Positions 24,534-32,404 of a stretch of 64,000 bases of DNA are shown here, piece after piece. Every line of letters begins with the position of its first letter. Position 1 is the first letter of the stretch. The stretch comes from Nocardia bovistercoris (GTDB lineage Bacteria > Actinomycetota > Actinomycetes > Mycobacteriales > Mycobacteriaceae). The notes under the pieces are model-generated. The model did not search any database, was not told the DNA's origin, and saw only the letters and a program-made list of their open reading frames with translations. Position numbers and translations under genes: made by a program. The DNA is taken from NCBI RefSeq assembly GCF_015674855.1, contig NZ_JADMLG010000008.1, forward strand, positions 316,365 through 380,364, read 5' to 3'.

Positions 24534-25204
24534 CCATGACCTCAGCGCAGGATGGCTCGCTCGGTGGTGTTCGCCGCTGGCCGTCGAATCCTGCGGCCCA
24601 GCGCGCCTTGGTCGATTATCTGAAGGTATTGCCCGCAGATCCCGATGCCGATAGGAACAGTTCGTCGCTGTTCAGTGGATATGGACTGGATTTCACCGGA
24701 GCGGATCTGTCCGGGCTCGATCTCTTGGGTGCCGAACTCAGCCAAGCGATTCTGACCGGGGTACCGCTCGTCGGGGCCGATCTGTACACAGCTTGGCTTA
24801 CCGGCGCGACACTGGTCGAAGCTGATCTCAGCCTGGCTGACCTGCGGAAGGTCCAAGCGCGTGGATGCCGAGCGCGCGGGGTATCGTTGCGTGGCGCCGA
24901 CCTGCAACGTGCTGATTTCAGCCAGTCCGATCTGCGGGGAGCCGATCTCGGCGATTCCCGCCTGCAGCGAGCCACGCTATCCGGCACCGACCTACGTGGA
25001 GCATCTTTTCGTCAGTGTGTGTTCGGGCGAACGAGGCTGTCTCGCGCCCGGCTGGCGGGATGTGATGTCACCGGCTCCAGCGGTCTGGTAATCGGCCCGA
25101 TTGATCTCGGGTCGGATGAGGCACACCTACTGGATGGTCCCGATCTCCGTGAGTGGTTCACCGCGAACGGCGCAGTCGATGTCGAGGTTCACCAAGCCGC
25201 ATAG
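24530..25204 (+). CDS. Pentapeptide-repeat protein, candidate immunity
   Basis: A 224-aa protein with GTG start inside the GTGA overlap with the toxin stop (ATG 24536 is an alternative). From about residue 58 to 182 it is an unbroken run of some 25 A-(D/N/T)-L-x-x units (ADLSG, LDLLG, AELSQ ... ADLQR, ADFSQ, SDLRG), enough for about six coils of a right-handed square beta-helix. The C-terminal 40 residues are not repeats. Such folds can mimic DNA (MfpA/Qnr protect gyrase). Position and coupling make it the obvious immunity candidate for the toxin; no experimental basis is implied. Confidence 0.75.
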   Translation: MTMTSAQDGSLGGVRRWPSNPAAQRALVDYLKVLPADPDADRNSSSLFSGYGLDFTGADLSGLDLLGAELSQAILTGVPLVGADLYTAWLTGATLVEADLSLADLRKVQARGCRARGVSLRGADLQRADFSQSDLRGADLGDSRLQRATLSGTDLRGASFRQCVFGRTRLSRARLAGCDVTGSSGLVIGPIDLGSDEAHLLDGPDLREWFTANGAVDVEVHQAA

Positions 25205-25358
25205 ACTCGGGAGTCACCAGCCTCGTGAATTCACCGGGTCGGTAGCCGCATGCTCCTAGAACGACGAAGGGTGAACCGTCGAATTATCTGGTGGTAGCGG
25301 TTCGTGGTCGGGGTCAGCTGCCTCGTAGCGTGCCCTAGGAGACCAGGCGGTTCGACTC

Positions 25359-25897
25359 GTGAACCGTCTGTCGCCCTTGCTGGTTGACTTGCCCGTGATG
25401 TGTCTGCCGCGCGCTCGGTCCAAACGCGTCTTATGGGCTCACATCACCCCCGGGGTACTGATCGGCAACCGACCGGCCGAGGCCGAGGACCGCGCGAATC
25501 CGGACCATTGGGAGGGTGACTTGATCATCGGCACCGATCGCTCGGCGATCGGGACTCTTGTCGACCGGTCGACCCGGTTCACCGTGCTCGTCCACCTGCC
25601 CCGCGAGCAGGGATGGAGGCAGACGGCGCCGGTCAAGAACGGTGTCACGCTCAGCGGCTACGGGGCGTCCCTGTGCCGATGCGCAAGTCGCTGACCTGGG
25701 ACCGGGGCAAGGAGTTGTCGGCCCACGCGAAGTTGACATCGAAGACCGGTGTCCCGGTCTTCTTCGTCGATCCGCACAGTCCTCGGCAACGCGGAACAAA
25801 CGAGAACACCAACGGCCCTCTGCGCCAATACTTCCCCAAGGGCACCGATCTGTCACGGTGGACAGTGAAGGACGATCGAATGGGTCACTCGCGGTAG
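25359..25897 (+). pseudogene. IS30-family transposase relic
   Basis: Two frames together give recognisable IS30-type catalytic-domain pieces: HWEGDLIIG (first Asp) and TLVDRSTRFTVLVHLP in the frame from 25359, then, after a shift near 25680, SLTWDRGKELSAHAKLT (second Asp), VFFVDPHSPRQRGTNENTNG (catalytic Glu) and LRQYFPKGTDLS. Both ends are missing, the frame is broken, and no terminal inverted repeats are seen. It lies between the toxin cassette and the decayed toxin and shows that mobile elements have reshaped this island. Confidence 0.85.
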
Positions 25898-26166
25898 AAG
25901 CCGACCTGATATTCATACGAGGTGTCTGTCGTGAAGGACCCGTTGATATGCCGAGTGAGATTGCTGGCCTGTGCTGGAAGCAGGTCGTATCCATAGATCT
26001 CGGCATTTTCGTCGATACCGAGCATCTTCTTCAAGTCTGAAACATCGATACCTTGCAACGGATATTCGGCAACTAGCAATCTTGTCTGTTTGTCATAGAC
26101 CTCTAGATAGTTAATCTGATTCTCCAGTTCTCGGATCGTGTTGGCCGGAGTCGGTCCATCCATCAT
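25885..26166 (-). CDS. Immunity-type protein next to a decayed E3-like toxin
   Basis: A 93-aa protein whose start lies 37 bases after the end of the toxin relic on the same strand. NYLEVYDKQTRLLVAEYPL, DVSDLKKMLGID and a closing YEYQVGFYRE recall the layout of colicin E3/cloacin immunity proteins (F-D-K-S-T ... SLGV ... YFVSFDYR) and of DUF7683-like proteins. It is intact and has lower GC than its neighbours. If the toxin is dead, a retained antidote could protect against toxins of related strains. The link to E3 immunity is by pattern reading only. Confidence 0.6.
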   Translation of the reverse strand: MMDGPTPANTIRELENQINYLEVYDKQTRLLVAEYPLQGIDVSDLKKMLGIDENAEIYGYDLLPAQASNLTRHINGSFTTDTSYEYQVGFYRE

Positions 26167-26203
26167 CTGCCTGGCTTACGCGAAGGGTCGGCGGGCTTGG
26201 TTC

Positions 26204-26630
26204 TCACTCCAGTGCCGGGTCGAACTCGCCTAGATAATTGCCATTCTTGACATACGCCTCGACCTTCCCGTGTTGGTAATCTCACTTATACGATTTCCCC
26301 TTGTGGTCCTCCCAGCGCTGCCTATAGCGCGGCCCATCTTCTTGGCCAGCCTCGCCTTGGGAAACCTGGCAAATTGCCTTTTGGTGCAGGGGCATAGCTG
26401 TGGTTGGCCCTGCACCCTCCGGTACTGGCGTTGAACTGAGTCGGATTGGCCTCGAACAGGGGTTGCAGTTCTGTGGTTACCCAATGACAGCCGCGCCGGT
26501 GGCGACAGTGACAGCTGCGGCGACAGCTGCGGCGGTTTCGAATCCAACGAGAACGGTGACTATTGCGACACCAGCGGCACTGCCTGCGGCGGCGGTAGTT
26601 TCGGGCGGTGCAGTTTATCAGGCTACATAG
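26204..26630 (-). pseudogene. Decayed polymorphic toxin with colicin-E3-like RNase domain
   Basis: Read on the minus strand in three frames. A hydrophobic Ala/Val-rich segment (GVAIVTVLVGFETAAAVAAA) ends in a stop; then TELQPLFEANPTQFNASTGG and APAPKGNLPGFP in the next frame; then RYRQRWEDHKGKSYK, a TGA stop (26284-26282) where the family has Trp, and DYQHGKVEAYVKNGNYLGEF to the end at 26204. The D-x-x-H-x-x-x-E set of colicin E3 (D510, H513, E517) is visible in DYQHGKVE. E3-type toxins cut 16S rRNA in the decoding site. At least two frameshifts and one nonsense codon mark it as inactive. Confidence 0.7.
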
Positions 26631-26999
26631 GCTCGTGAGTCACAAGTAGTTGGTGGGTTGCCGCACCGGAGTTACGGCAGGCTGCGGGGCTTCCGTAAGC
26701 TGAAATCGCCCGATGTTCTAGGCGTTCGGTTCGAGGCATACGCAAGTACGCGGACACGATGTTCAACTCATATCATCCGAATTCATTCCCTTAAGAAATC
26801 GCTGAATTCGAACCGAAGAGCTCCGCTGAATCGGAGCTGATTTCGGTTCTGTGGAGCGCTTTCGAGCCGCGATCCGAATCCAGGGCTACCTGTAGTTCAG
26901 CTGCGACTGGGTGTCCACTCGCTACTGCGTGACCGAACGGGCGGCAGCTTACCGACAGTTGTTCGAGTCAACCGTTCATCGGGGAGCTGCCGCTGCGCG
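26631..26999. other. Gene-free strip after the toxin relic
   Basis: About 370 bases of lower GC with no gene I can support. It contains a long hairpin at 26810-26849 (listed) and a short open stretch around 26910-27003 that might be a transposase scrap, which I could not confirm. Confidence 0.5.
26810..26849. repeat. Long hairpin (GAACCGAA + AGCTCCG arms)
   Basis: GAACCGAA-g-AGCTCCG pairs with CGGAGCT-gat-TTCGGTTC around a CTGAAT loop, 15 paired bases with a small bulge. It is not followed by a U run and no gene ends here, so it may be an element end or an orphan terminator. Confidence 0.5.
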
Positions 27000-27641
27000 T
27001 CAGCCGCCGTAGGGGTTCATTCCCTGCTGGCATCGGATGTATTTCGTCACCAGGTCGTCGGTGGGTGACATTCCGGGCATGGGGGCGTTCAACGCCATGC
27101 CCGCTCCGACGAGACCTCCGATGATGGCCCCGGCGAGGACTCCCGGCATCAGCAGCGGGAATCCGAGCAGCGCTCCGACGACCATTCCGATCGATGTGCC
27201 GAGTGTGGCATTCCAGCAGTAGATCCGCTGTTCGGAGGTCAGCGGCTCGGCGGCGATTTCCGCCGGTCCGGCCGAAGTTATGGAGACCGCGCGATCGGAA
27301 TCGGTGATTCGCGCCGTGAACGACACGATTCGATCGGCCAGGCGGAGGGTCAGCGGGACCTGTCCGATCAGCTGTCCGGAGTCGTTGCTGATGTTCAGCA
27401 CGCGATCGTTCAGTATGAAGCGGCCGCCGTGGACCGCGACGTCGAGCGCGTATGTTCCGTCGGTGGAGTGTGATACGGCATAGTCGACTCCGGACTCGGT
27501 TCCGCGGGTTTGTTCGATCGCCGCGGCGGAGAGCTCACTGCCCGGCCGGGTGTCGGTCGGTGCTCCTGCAGCGGTACCCGCAACGACCGCCGTGCTCACT
27601 GCAGCCAGCAGCGCCGTGACGGCAAATCGCTTGAACTTCAC
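27000..27641 (-). CDS. Secreted DUF8020-type protein
   Basis: A 213-aa protein; the GTG at 27641 follows GAAGGGAAA and gives a proper signal peptide (VKFKRFAVTALLAAVSTAVV ... AAGAPTD), whereas longer versions do not. The mature part has a beta-rich domain (YALDVAVHGGRFIL ... SGQLIGQVPLTLRLADRIV) and a glycine-rich hydrophobic end (GMVVGALLGFPLLMPGVLAG) that could insert in a membrane. It is a paralogue of the 49242 gene: both have signal peptide, beta domain, then IGxxxGxxxG-type hydrophobic end. I assign it to the nocardial DUF8020 family from memory; function unknown. Confidence 0.7.
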   Translation of the reverse strand: MKFKRFAVTALLAAVSTAVVAGTAAGAPTDTRPGSELSAAAIEQTRGTESGVDYAVSHSTDGTYALDVAVHGGRFILNDRVLNISNDSGQLIGQVPLTLRLADRIVSFTARITDSDRAVSITSAGPAEIAAEPLTSEQRIYCWNATLGTSIGMVVGALLGFPLLMPGVLAGAIIGGLVGAGMALNAPMPGMSPTDDLVTKYIRCQQGMNPYGG

Positions 27642-28299
27642 TGAATTTCCCTTCAAGTAAACGACACCGCGAGATGGATGGGCTGCATCGTGCCCCGAGC
27701 AGTTCATCTCGTTTCGGTGAATGACCATGAGCCGCATGGCAGGTGGAACCGTCGACAGCGTGGGTGAACTACCGAGACTGCCGGATGCGCTCTGATTTCC
27801 TCCCCAAGAGGCAGCCCCTCGCTGCCCGGGCAGAACCGTAGCACAGCTGTATCGATCATCTGGAAGCGTTGAAGGAGCGGAAATTACAGAGCAGTCTTGG
27901 GCGGAACGGTGGATGGCGTCGCCACCTTCGGCCGCGAGCACATCTCGAGGTCGGGGTAGCATCGGCGATCGAGCGGAAGGGGGTTCTCATGGGGATGCGC
28001 GTTGTGAGTGCCGGGACCGGTGGTCCGGATGCGCCATAGAAGAGTGCCCAGTGGGTGAGGTGCCGTCCGCTCTACGACGAGCGGTACCTGTTCGTGCGAG
28101 CCCATCGGCGTTTTCGCGAGGCTATGGGGCTGCATCCCGACCAGCGTCCGTCCTTCGGCAAACCTCGAGGCCGATCTCGACCTGATCACACCGGCATCGA
28201 CACCTCGACCGCGTCGGCATGCCCGAGAACCGATATCTGGTGATCGTGGGCGCGGCGGGTTTCAGGGGAGTTCTATTCGGGTGGGTTCCGGGATGCTGC
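27642..28299. other. Intergenic region with no clear gene
   Basis: About 660 bases. The frames are short and mutually overlapping and none shows a recognisable domain. The part next to 27641 should hold the promoter of the DUF8020 gene. A decayed gene may lie between 27950 and 28250, but I cannot name it. Confidence 0.5.
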
Positions 28300-28725
28300 T
28301 CATCGGACTCCTCGGCTCTGGCACTGATCGCGGCTCTTGCGGGCGCCCCTGACGATATCTGCGGTGCGCTGGGCCATGAGGTCGGCGATTCGCTGGAGTG
28401 CGGCGCTTCTGGCGGCGAGATCTTCGCCGGTTTCGATGACCTTGTCGACGAATTTCGCGGCGCGCTCGGCGGCCAGGACCCGGTCGACATATCGCTTCAT
28501 CTTCACCGCGAGCTTGCCCGCTTCGGCGGCGGCGGTGCCGAAGCCCGCTGCCAACGCGAGGATCGCGGCGCGATGGGCGCGGCAGGATCCGGCGCGGTCC
28601 TTCTGGTCGAGCAATATCGGTAGGTTGGCCATGCCGGGTTCGGAGGCCAGTTCGTCCCACGCGTCGGCGGCGGTCTGCACATCGTTCGGTTCGCCGTCGG
28701 GCATCGAGACGCCGAAGTCCTCCAA
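28300..28725 (-). CDS. Helical protein of unknown function, possibly truncated
   Basis: An open frame giving up to 141 residues from a TTG start (an ATG seven residues in is an alternative). The sequence is coherent and helical: SMPDGEPNDVQTAADAWDEL, then AAEAGKLAVKMKRYVDRVLA and AARSAALQRIADLMAQRTAD. The frame stays open and protein-like further upstream to about 28800 without a good start, so the gene may have lost its front. The helical, Ala-rich make-up recalls the delivery parts of ESX toxins, but no family motif is present. Confidence 0.4.
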   Translation of the reverse strand: MEDFGVSMPDGEPNDVQTAADAWDELASEPGMANLPILLDQKDRAGSCRAHRAAILALAAGFGTAAAEAGKLAVKMKRYVDRVLAAERAAKFVDKVIETGEDLAARSAALQRIADLMAQRTADIVRGARKSRDQCQSRGVR

Positions 28726-29061
28726 CGCCGAAACCGCGAATCCGACGTCGTTGAACAGGTCGCTATCCGCCCGCAGCGGGCTGCGGGCGGATGCGCACAG
28801 CCAACGCGGGCGACAACCGCGCGGGTTCGATCGATTCCGGGCGGATGGCCTGTTGTGCGCAAGATTTCCGCGCTGATCGAGGTGGTCGAACAGCTGCCGT
28901 CGACCTACGTCTGGTCACTGTCGGAGGGTTGCGCGAAGAAGACGGGCTGGTCGGTCCTTCTGGACTGGACTTTTCGGGCGGATGGTCGAATGCTGTGATC
29001 GCGCGCTGATCGGCGGCGCTGATCGACCTCTTCGGGGGCGGGATATGAGGGAGAGATCGGG

Positions 29062-29286
29062 ATGCGGCGGAGTCGGGTTCGGGTGGTGGCGTTAGTGGTC
29101 GGTGCGGTGTTGCTGGCGCCGGGGGTGGCGGCTTGTGGGAAGTCGCAGCGGTGGTGTGAGTTGGATCGGGGGGATGTGCTGGTGGAGAACTGGCATTGCG
29201 AGCAGAATCAGCCGGGGTACGAGTGGGAACCGGATCACGACAAGCCGAAGTCGAAGAAGAAGCCGATCAAGACAAAGAAACATTGA
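29062..29286 (+). CDS. Small lipoprotein
   Basis: A 74-aa protein with a basic start, a hydrophobic core and a lipobox-like site (RVRVVALVVGAVLLAPGVAAC, Cys at residue 25), so it is probably exported and lipid-anchored. The mature part is short, has one more Cys pair (WCELD, WHCEQ) and ends in a Lys-rich tail (KPKSKKKPIKTKKH). AGGGAGAG lies ahead of the ATG. I do not recognise a family. Confidence 0.65.
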   Translation: MRRSRVRVVALVVGAVLLAPGVAACGKSQRWCELDRGDVLVENWHCEQNQPGYEWEPDHDKPKSKKKPIKTKKH

Positions 29287-29443
29287 CGGTCCGAGGTGGT
29301 CCGCGGCGCGAATTCGGCGCGATGTCGGTGTGACGTCGTACCATGCGAAGGAAGCATCGGCGTCTGGGTTGCTCCCGGCCGGTGGTCAAGGTGCGGACGC
29401 CGTCATATCGGCTAGCAGCCGCAGATCAGAGGAGGCTCGACGA

Positions 29444-29605
29444 ATGAGTCAGGAAGACGGGCGTGTGCCCGGACTGTTCAGTCACGAAAACGTCGCCCCC
29501 GAGGTGTACACCGCGGTGGATCCCAATGCCGCGCATTTCCGGCCCGTATTCAGCGGCGCCGAGGATGGGTACTTCAAGGCGCAGGCGGTCGACGGCGACG
29601 GGTAG
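29444..29605 (+). CDS. Small hypothetical protein
   Basis: A 53-aa frame with a very good RBS (AGAGGAGG) 9 bases before the ATG. The sequence MSQEDGRVPGLFSHENVAPE followed by VYTAVDPNAAHFRPVF is acidic and soluble with no recognisable domain. The strong RBS is the main support. Confidence 0.45.
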   Translation: MSQEDGRVPGLFSHENVAPEVYTAVDPNAAHFRPVFSGAEDGYFKAQAVDGDG

Positions 29606-29682
29606 TCGTCTATAGCCGTGAAGGCATATTGCCTGGTCATGGCGTTATTTGACGCGGCCATCAGGTCGCGGGGCGCAGGAAT

Positions 29683-30558
29683 TCAATGCTTGTGAATTCT
29701 CGGTCGGTAAGCCGTGCGCGAATCGCGGCGGCTGCCGGTCGGAGAATCTCGCCCGCGAATCGGTTCATCGATTTCGGGGCATTCGGTTCGCGTATTCATG
29801 GTCGACTCGGTGAGCGCCGGGTGCGGCGGATCGGTGTTCGTCGACGGCGGGGAATCTCCCGCCGATGCCTCGGTGTCCGCCGGTCCGCCGGAGTCCGCGC
29901 GTGAGCGGCGTTTCGCGTACGCGTACACGCTCACGCAGGTCAGCACCCACAGTGCGCCGATGGACCATCCCGCGAGCACGTCGGTCGGCCAGTGCACCCC
30001 GAGGTAGATGCGGGAAAGCCCTACCGCGGCAACGAAGATCACCGCCGCGGCGGCGGCCGCGATTCGGGCGGCCGTGCGGTGCAGGCGCGGGATCAGCGTC
30101 ACGGCCATGATGCCGATGACCGCCATGGTGCCGAGGCTGTGCCCGGACGGGTAGGACAGGCTGGGTTCGTACGCGAGGCGGTCGACGGCGGGCGGGCGGG
30201 AGCGGCCGACGAGGCGTTTTCCGGTGAAGGTGAGCACGCTCGCGCCGATGCCCGTCAGGGCGATGAGCAGGGCGTCACGTCGGTGACCGCGCCACAGCAG
30301 GGCCGCGCACACCAGCGTCGTGATGACGGTCAGCACCAGGGTGTCGCCGAGTACCGTGACGGTGCGCGCGAGCACGGTGAGCGCGTCGGTGCGGCGGGCC
30401 ACCGTCCAGTTCGAGATCTCCGGGTCGATGCGGGCCAGTCCGCTGTCGCGCAGGACGTCGTGGGTCAGTACCGCGACGAAGACCACCAGAAGTGTCGCGA
30501 TCACGCCAAGGCTCGGTATGGACCCTCGTCTGAGTGTCGAGTTCGGATTCGCGGCCAT
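29683..30558 (-). CDS. PAP2-family membrane phosphatase
   Basis: A 291-aa protein with about six membrane segments. It carries the three phosphatase motifs in order: KRLVGRSRPP (K-x6-R-P), YPSGHS (PSGH) and SRIYLGVHWPTD (SR-x5-H-x3-D). The C-terminal 60 residues are a hydrophilic Ser/Asp/Pro tail outside the domain. Enzymes of this family remove phosphate from lipid phosphates (phosphatidic acid, undecaprenyl or polyprenyl diphosphate) at the membrane; the substrate here cannot be told. The ATG at 30558 gives a normal N-terminus. Confidence 0.88.
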   Translation of the reverse strand: MAANPNSTLRRGSIPSLGVIATLLVVFVAVLTHDVLRDSGLARIDPEISNWTVARRTDALTVLARTVTVLGDTLVLTVITTLVCAALLWRGHRRDALLIALTGIGASVLTFTGKRLVGRSRPPAVDRLAYEPSLSYPSGHSLGTMAVIGIMAVTLIPRLHRTAARIAAAAAAVIFVAAVGLSRIYLGVHWPTDVLAGWSIGALWVLTCVSVYAYAKRRSRADSGGPADTEASAGDSPPSTNTDPPHPALTESTMNTRTECPEIDEPIRGRDSPTGSRRDSRTAYRPRIHKH

Positions 30559-31009
30559 ACTCTCAACCCTCCCCGTTCATGCTGACAATTCGCTGTGAAT
30601 GCCATCGAGGTCGGGTGGCCGAGGATGAAGGTGCGGTTTCCGGAAACTCGAGTGCTGCTGCTGGGTTGCCGGATGGCGCGCGGTGAAACAGTCGATTCGG
30701 GACGGGCCGACGATGGGCAGCGTGCCGCAGGCGTAAGTCACCTCGGGCGCACCATGCGGGCAGTAGTTCGGCCGCAGTGGCGGCGGCGCGGGATATGCGC
30801 GCCACCGCACGCGAGTATCGCCGCCGCGGAAGCGCGTATTCGGCCGCCGAGTGCTCGCCTCGGCGGTGCGGACAGCGGGGCGACGGTGGCGTCTCGGAGC
30901 GCGCGCGGCTGTGCGTCCCGGCCAGGCCTTCGGGTGCGCCGCATCGGTCGCGATGACGGTGACGTGGCCGCGCGGATCCAACAGTCGGGCGGGGCGCTAC
31001 GCTCGTCGC
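30559..31009. other. Intergenic region ahead of dcd
   Basis: About 450 bases. Long frames exist on both strands but they overlap each other and show no domain, so I call none. It must contain the divergent promoters for the PAP2 gene and dcd. Confidence 0.5.
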
Positions 31010-31609
31010 GTGCTGCTATCCGATCGTGACATCCGCGCGGAGATCGCCGCTGGGCGTCTCGGGGTCGAGCCGCTGCTGGAGAACCTCATCCAGCCGTCGA
31101 GCATCGATGTGCGTCTTGACCGGCTGTTCCGGGTCTTCGACAACACGCGCTACACCCATATCGATCCGGCGCGGCGCCAGGACGAGCTGACCAGCCTGGT
31201 CGAACCTGCTGATGGCGAGCCGTTCGTGCTGCATCCCGGCGAGTTCGTGCTCGGTTCCACACTGGAGATCTGCACGCTGCCCGACGATCTGGCGGGCAGG
31301 CTGGAGGGCAAGTCGAGTCTCGGCAGGCTCGGGCTGCTCACCCATTCCACGGCGGGTTTCATCGATCCCGGGTTCAGCGGGCACATCACGCTGGAGTTGT
31401 CGAATGTGGCGAATCTGCCGATCACCCTGTGGCCGGGGATGAAGATCGGGCAGTTGTGTCTGTTCCGGTTGACAAGTCCGGCCGAACATCCCTACGGCAG
31501 TGCGGCGGCGGGCTCGAAATATCAGGGGCAGCGTGGGCCGACGCCGTCGCGTTCCTACCTCAACTTTCCGATCTCACCCGATGTGATGGCCACCATGGAG
31601 GCCCGCTGA
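31010..31609 (+). CDS. dcd: dCTP deaminase (dUMP-forming)
   Basis: A 199-aa protein with GTG start. VLLSDRDIRAEIAAGRLG at the front, IQPSSIDVRLDRLFRVF, GEFVLGSTLE, GRLEGKSSLGRLGLLTHSTA and GFIDPGFSGHITLELSNVAN are nearly identical to M. tuberculosis Dcd (Rv0321). The mycobacterial enzyme is bifunctional, converting dCTP directly to dUMP through both deamination and hydrolysis, which supplies thymidylate synthesis and keeps dUTP low. The Lys/Ser/Ser-x-Arg nucleotide site (GKSSLGR) is present. A 16-bp terminator follows. Confidence 0.96.
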   Translation: MLLSDRDIRAEIAAGRLGVEPLLENLIQPSSIDVRLDRLFRVFDNTRYTHIDPARRQDELTSLVEPADGEPFVLHPGEFVLGSTLEICTLPDDLAGRLEGKSSLGRLGLLTHSTAGFIDPGFSGHITLELSNVANLPITLWPGMKIGQLCLFRLTSPAEHPYGSAAAGSKYQGQRGPTPSRSYLNFPISPDVMATMEAR

Positions 31610-31619
31610 CAGACGGAAA

Positions 31620-31666
31620 TCCGGTGCGGATCCGCCCCGTCGACTGGGGAGCGGATCCGCACCGGA
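31620..31666. terminator. Strong terminator after dcd
   Basis: A perfect 16-bp stem (TCCGGTGCGGATCCGC with its complement) and inner CCC/GGG pairs. It lies between dcd and the convergent gene ending at 31697, so it can serve both. Confidence 0.75.
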
Positions 31667-31696
31667 TCTCGGTGGGCGGCGGGGACCGCGACGCAT

Positions 31697-32317
31697 TCAG
31701 TCCCCGCCGCCCGCTCCCACCGCCAGCGCGGTCGTGACGACCGCGGAAAGCGGGGGGAGTGTGCCGCCTCGACCTGGCGGGTCGACCCAGAAGCACCCTT
31801 CCCGGGTCCACCGGCCGAGGCCGGTCGGCAACATCAGGGCACTGCCGATGGCAGGTATGCCGATATCGAGTCGGTCGAGGACCTCCAGTACCTGAGCGCC
31901 CGGCCTGGCATCGGGCTCGGCCAGGAAACTCCATCGGATCTGCCTGGCCAGCACGGGACCCCTCGTCCCTTGCTGTTCCAGTGCCGCCCTGACCTTTTCG
32001 GCGCGGACGGTGGGCAGATGGACGGCACAGACGCGACCGCTGACGGGTAACATGACGAAGCCGCCACGTTCGGTCACCGGTAGCCCGTACTCGTTCCGGT
32101 AGAAGGCCACCCAGTCATCGATTGTCCTGAGTCCGTCCGCGTCGGCGGACGAGTCCGCTTCACGACCAACTCCGTTCACGGCCAACTCCTTGCCTTCTGT
32201 CATCAAGGGTCGCCCGTGTGAGGCGGACACGGTATCGCCCGCATGCCCGCCTTTTGCTGCCACTTCGCTGCCCCTGGCCGGATTCCGCGCACCTGCCGAC
32301 GGCATCGGCGGTGTCAT
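31697..32317 (-). CDS. Conserved actinobacterial protein of unknown function
   Basis: A 206-aa frame from the ATG at 32317 (GGAG upstream); longer (32416) and shorter (32203) starts are possible. The conserved-looking part is residues 75-200: DDWVAFYRNEYGLPVTERGG, RVCAVHLPTVRAEKVRAALE, IRWSFLAEPDARP and IGSALMLPTGLGRWTREGCF. It resembles the proteins often encoded next to XRE regulators in streptomycetes and nocardiae, some related to primase/polymerase N-terminal domains, but I see no catalytic motif. It is divergent from the regulator at 32405. Confidence 0.6.
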   Translation of the reverse strand: MTPPMPSAGARNPARGSEVAAKGGHAGDTVSASHGRPLMTEGKELAVNGVGREADSSADADGLRTIDDWVAFYRNEYGLPVTERGGFVMLPVSGRVCAVHLPTVRAEKVRAALEQQGTRGPVLARQIRWSFLAEPDARPGAQVLEVLDRLDIGIPAIGSALMLPTGLGRWTREGCFWVDPPGRGGTLPPLSAVVTTALAVGAGGGD

Positions 32318-32404
32318 CGCATATAGCAACTCCGAATTGGTTGTAGCAGAGGGCACAAACCCCTCGTACCCTGGATGAAGAGTCTCGTCGGAAGGGATGT
32401 CATC

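Noticed and set aside
25205..25358. Search for terminal inverted repeats of the IS30 element
   Set aside because: No matching ends could be found on either side, so the element is reported as a relic only.
28855..28998. 47-codon frame starting GTG (VRKISALIEVVEQLPSTYVW)
   Set aside because: The sequence looks coherent but has no RBS, partner or family; it could be a gene scrap.
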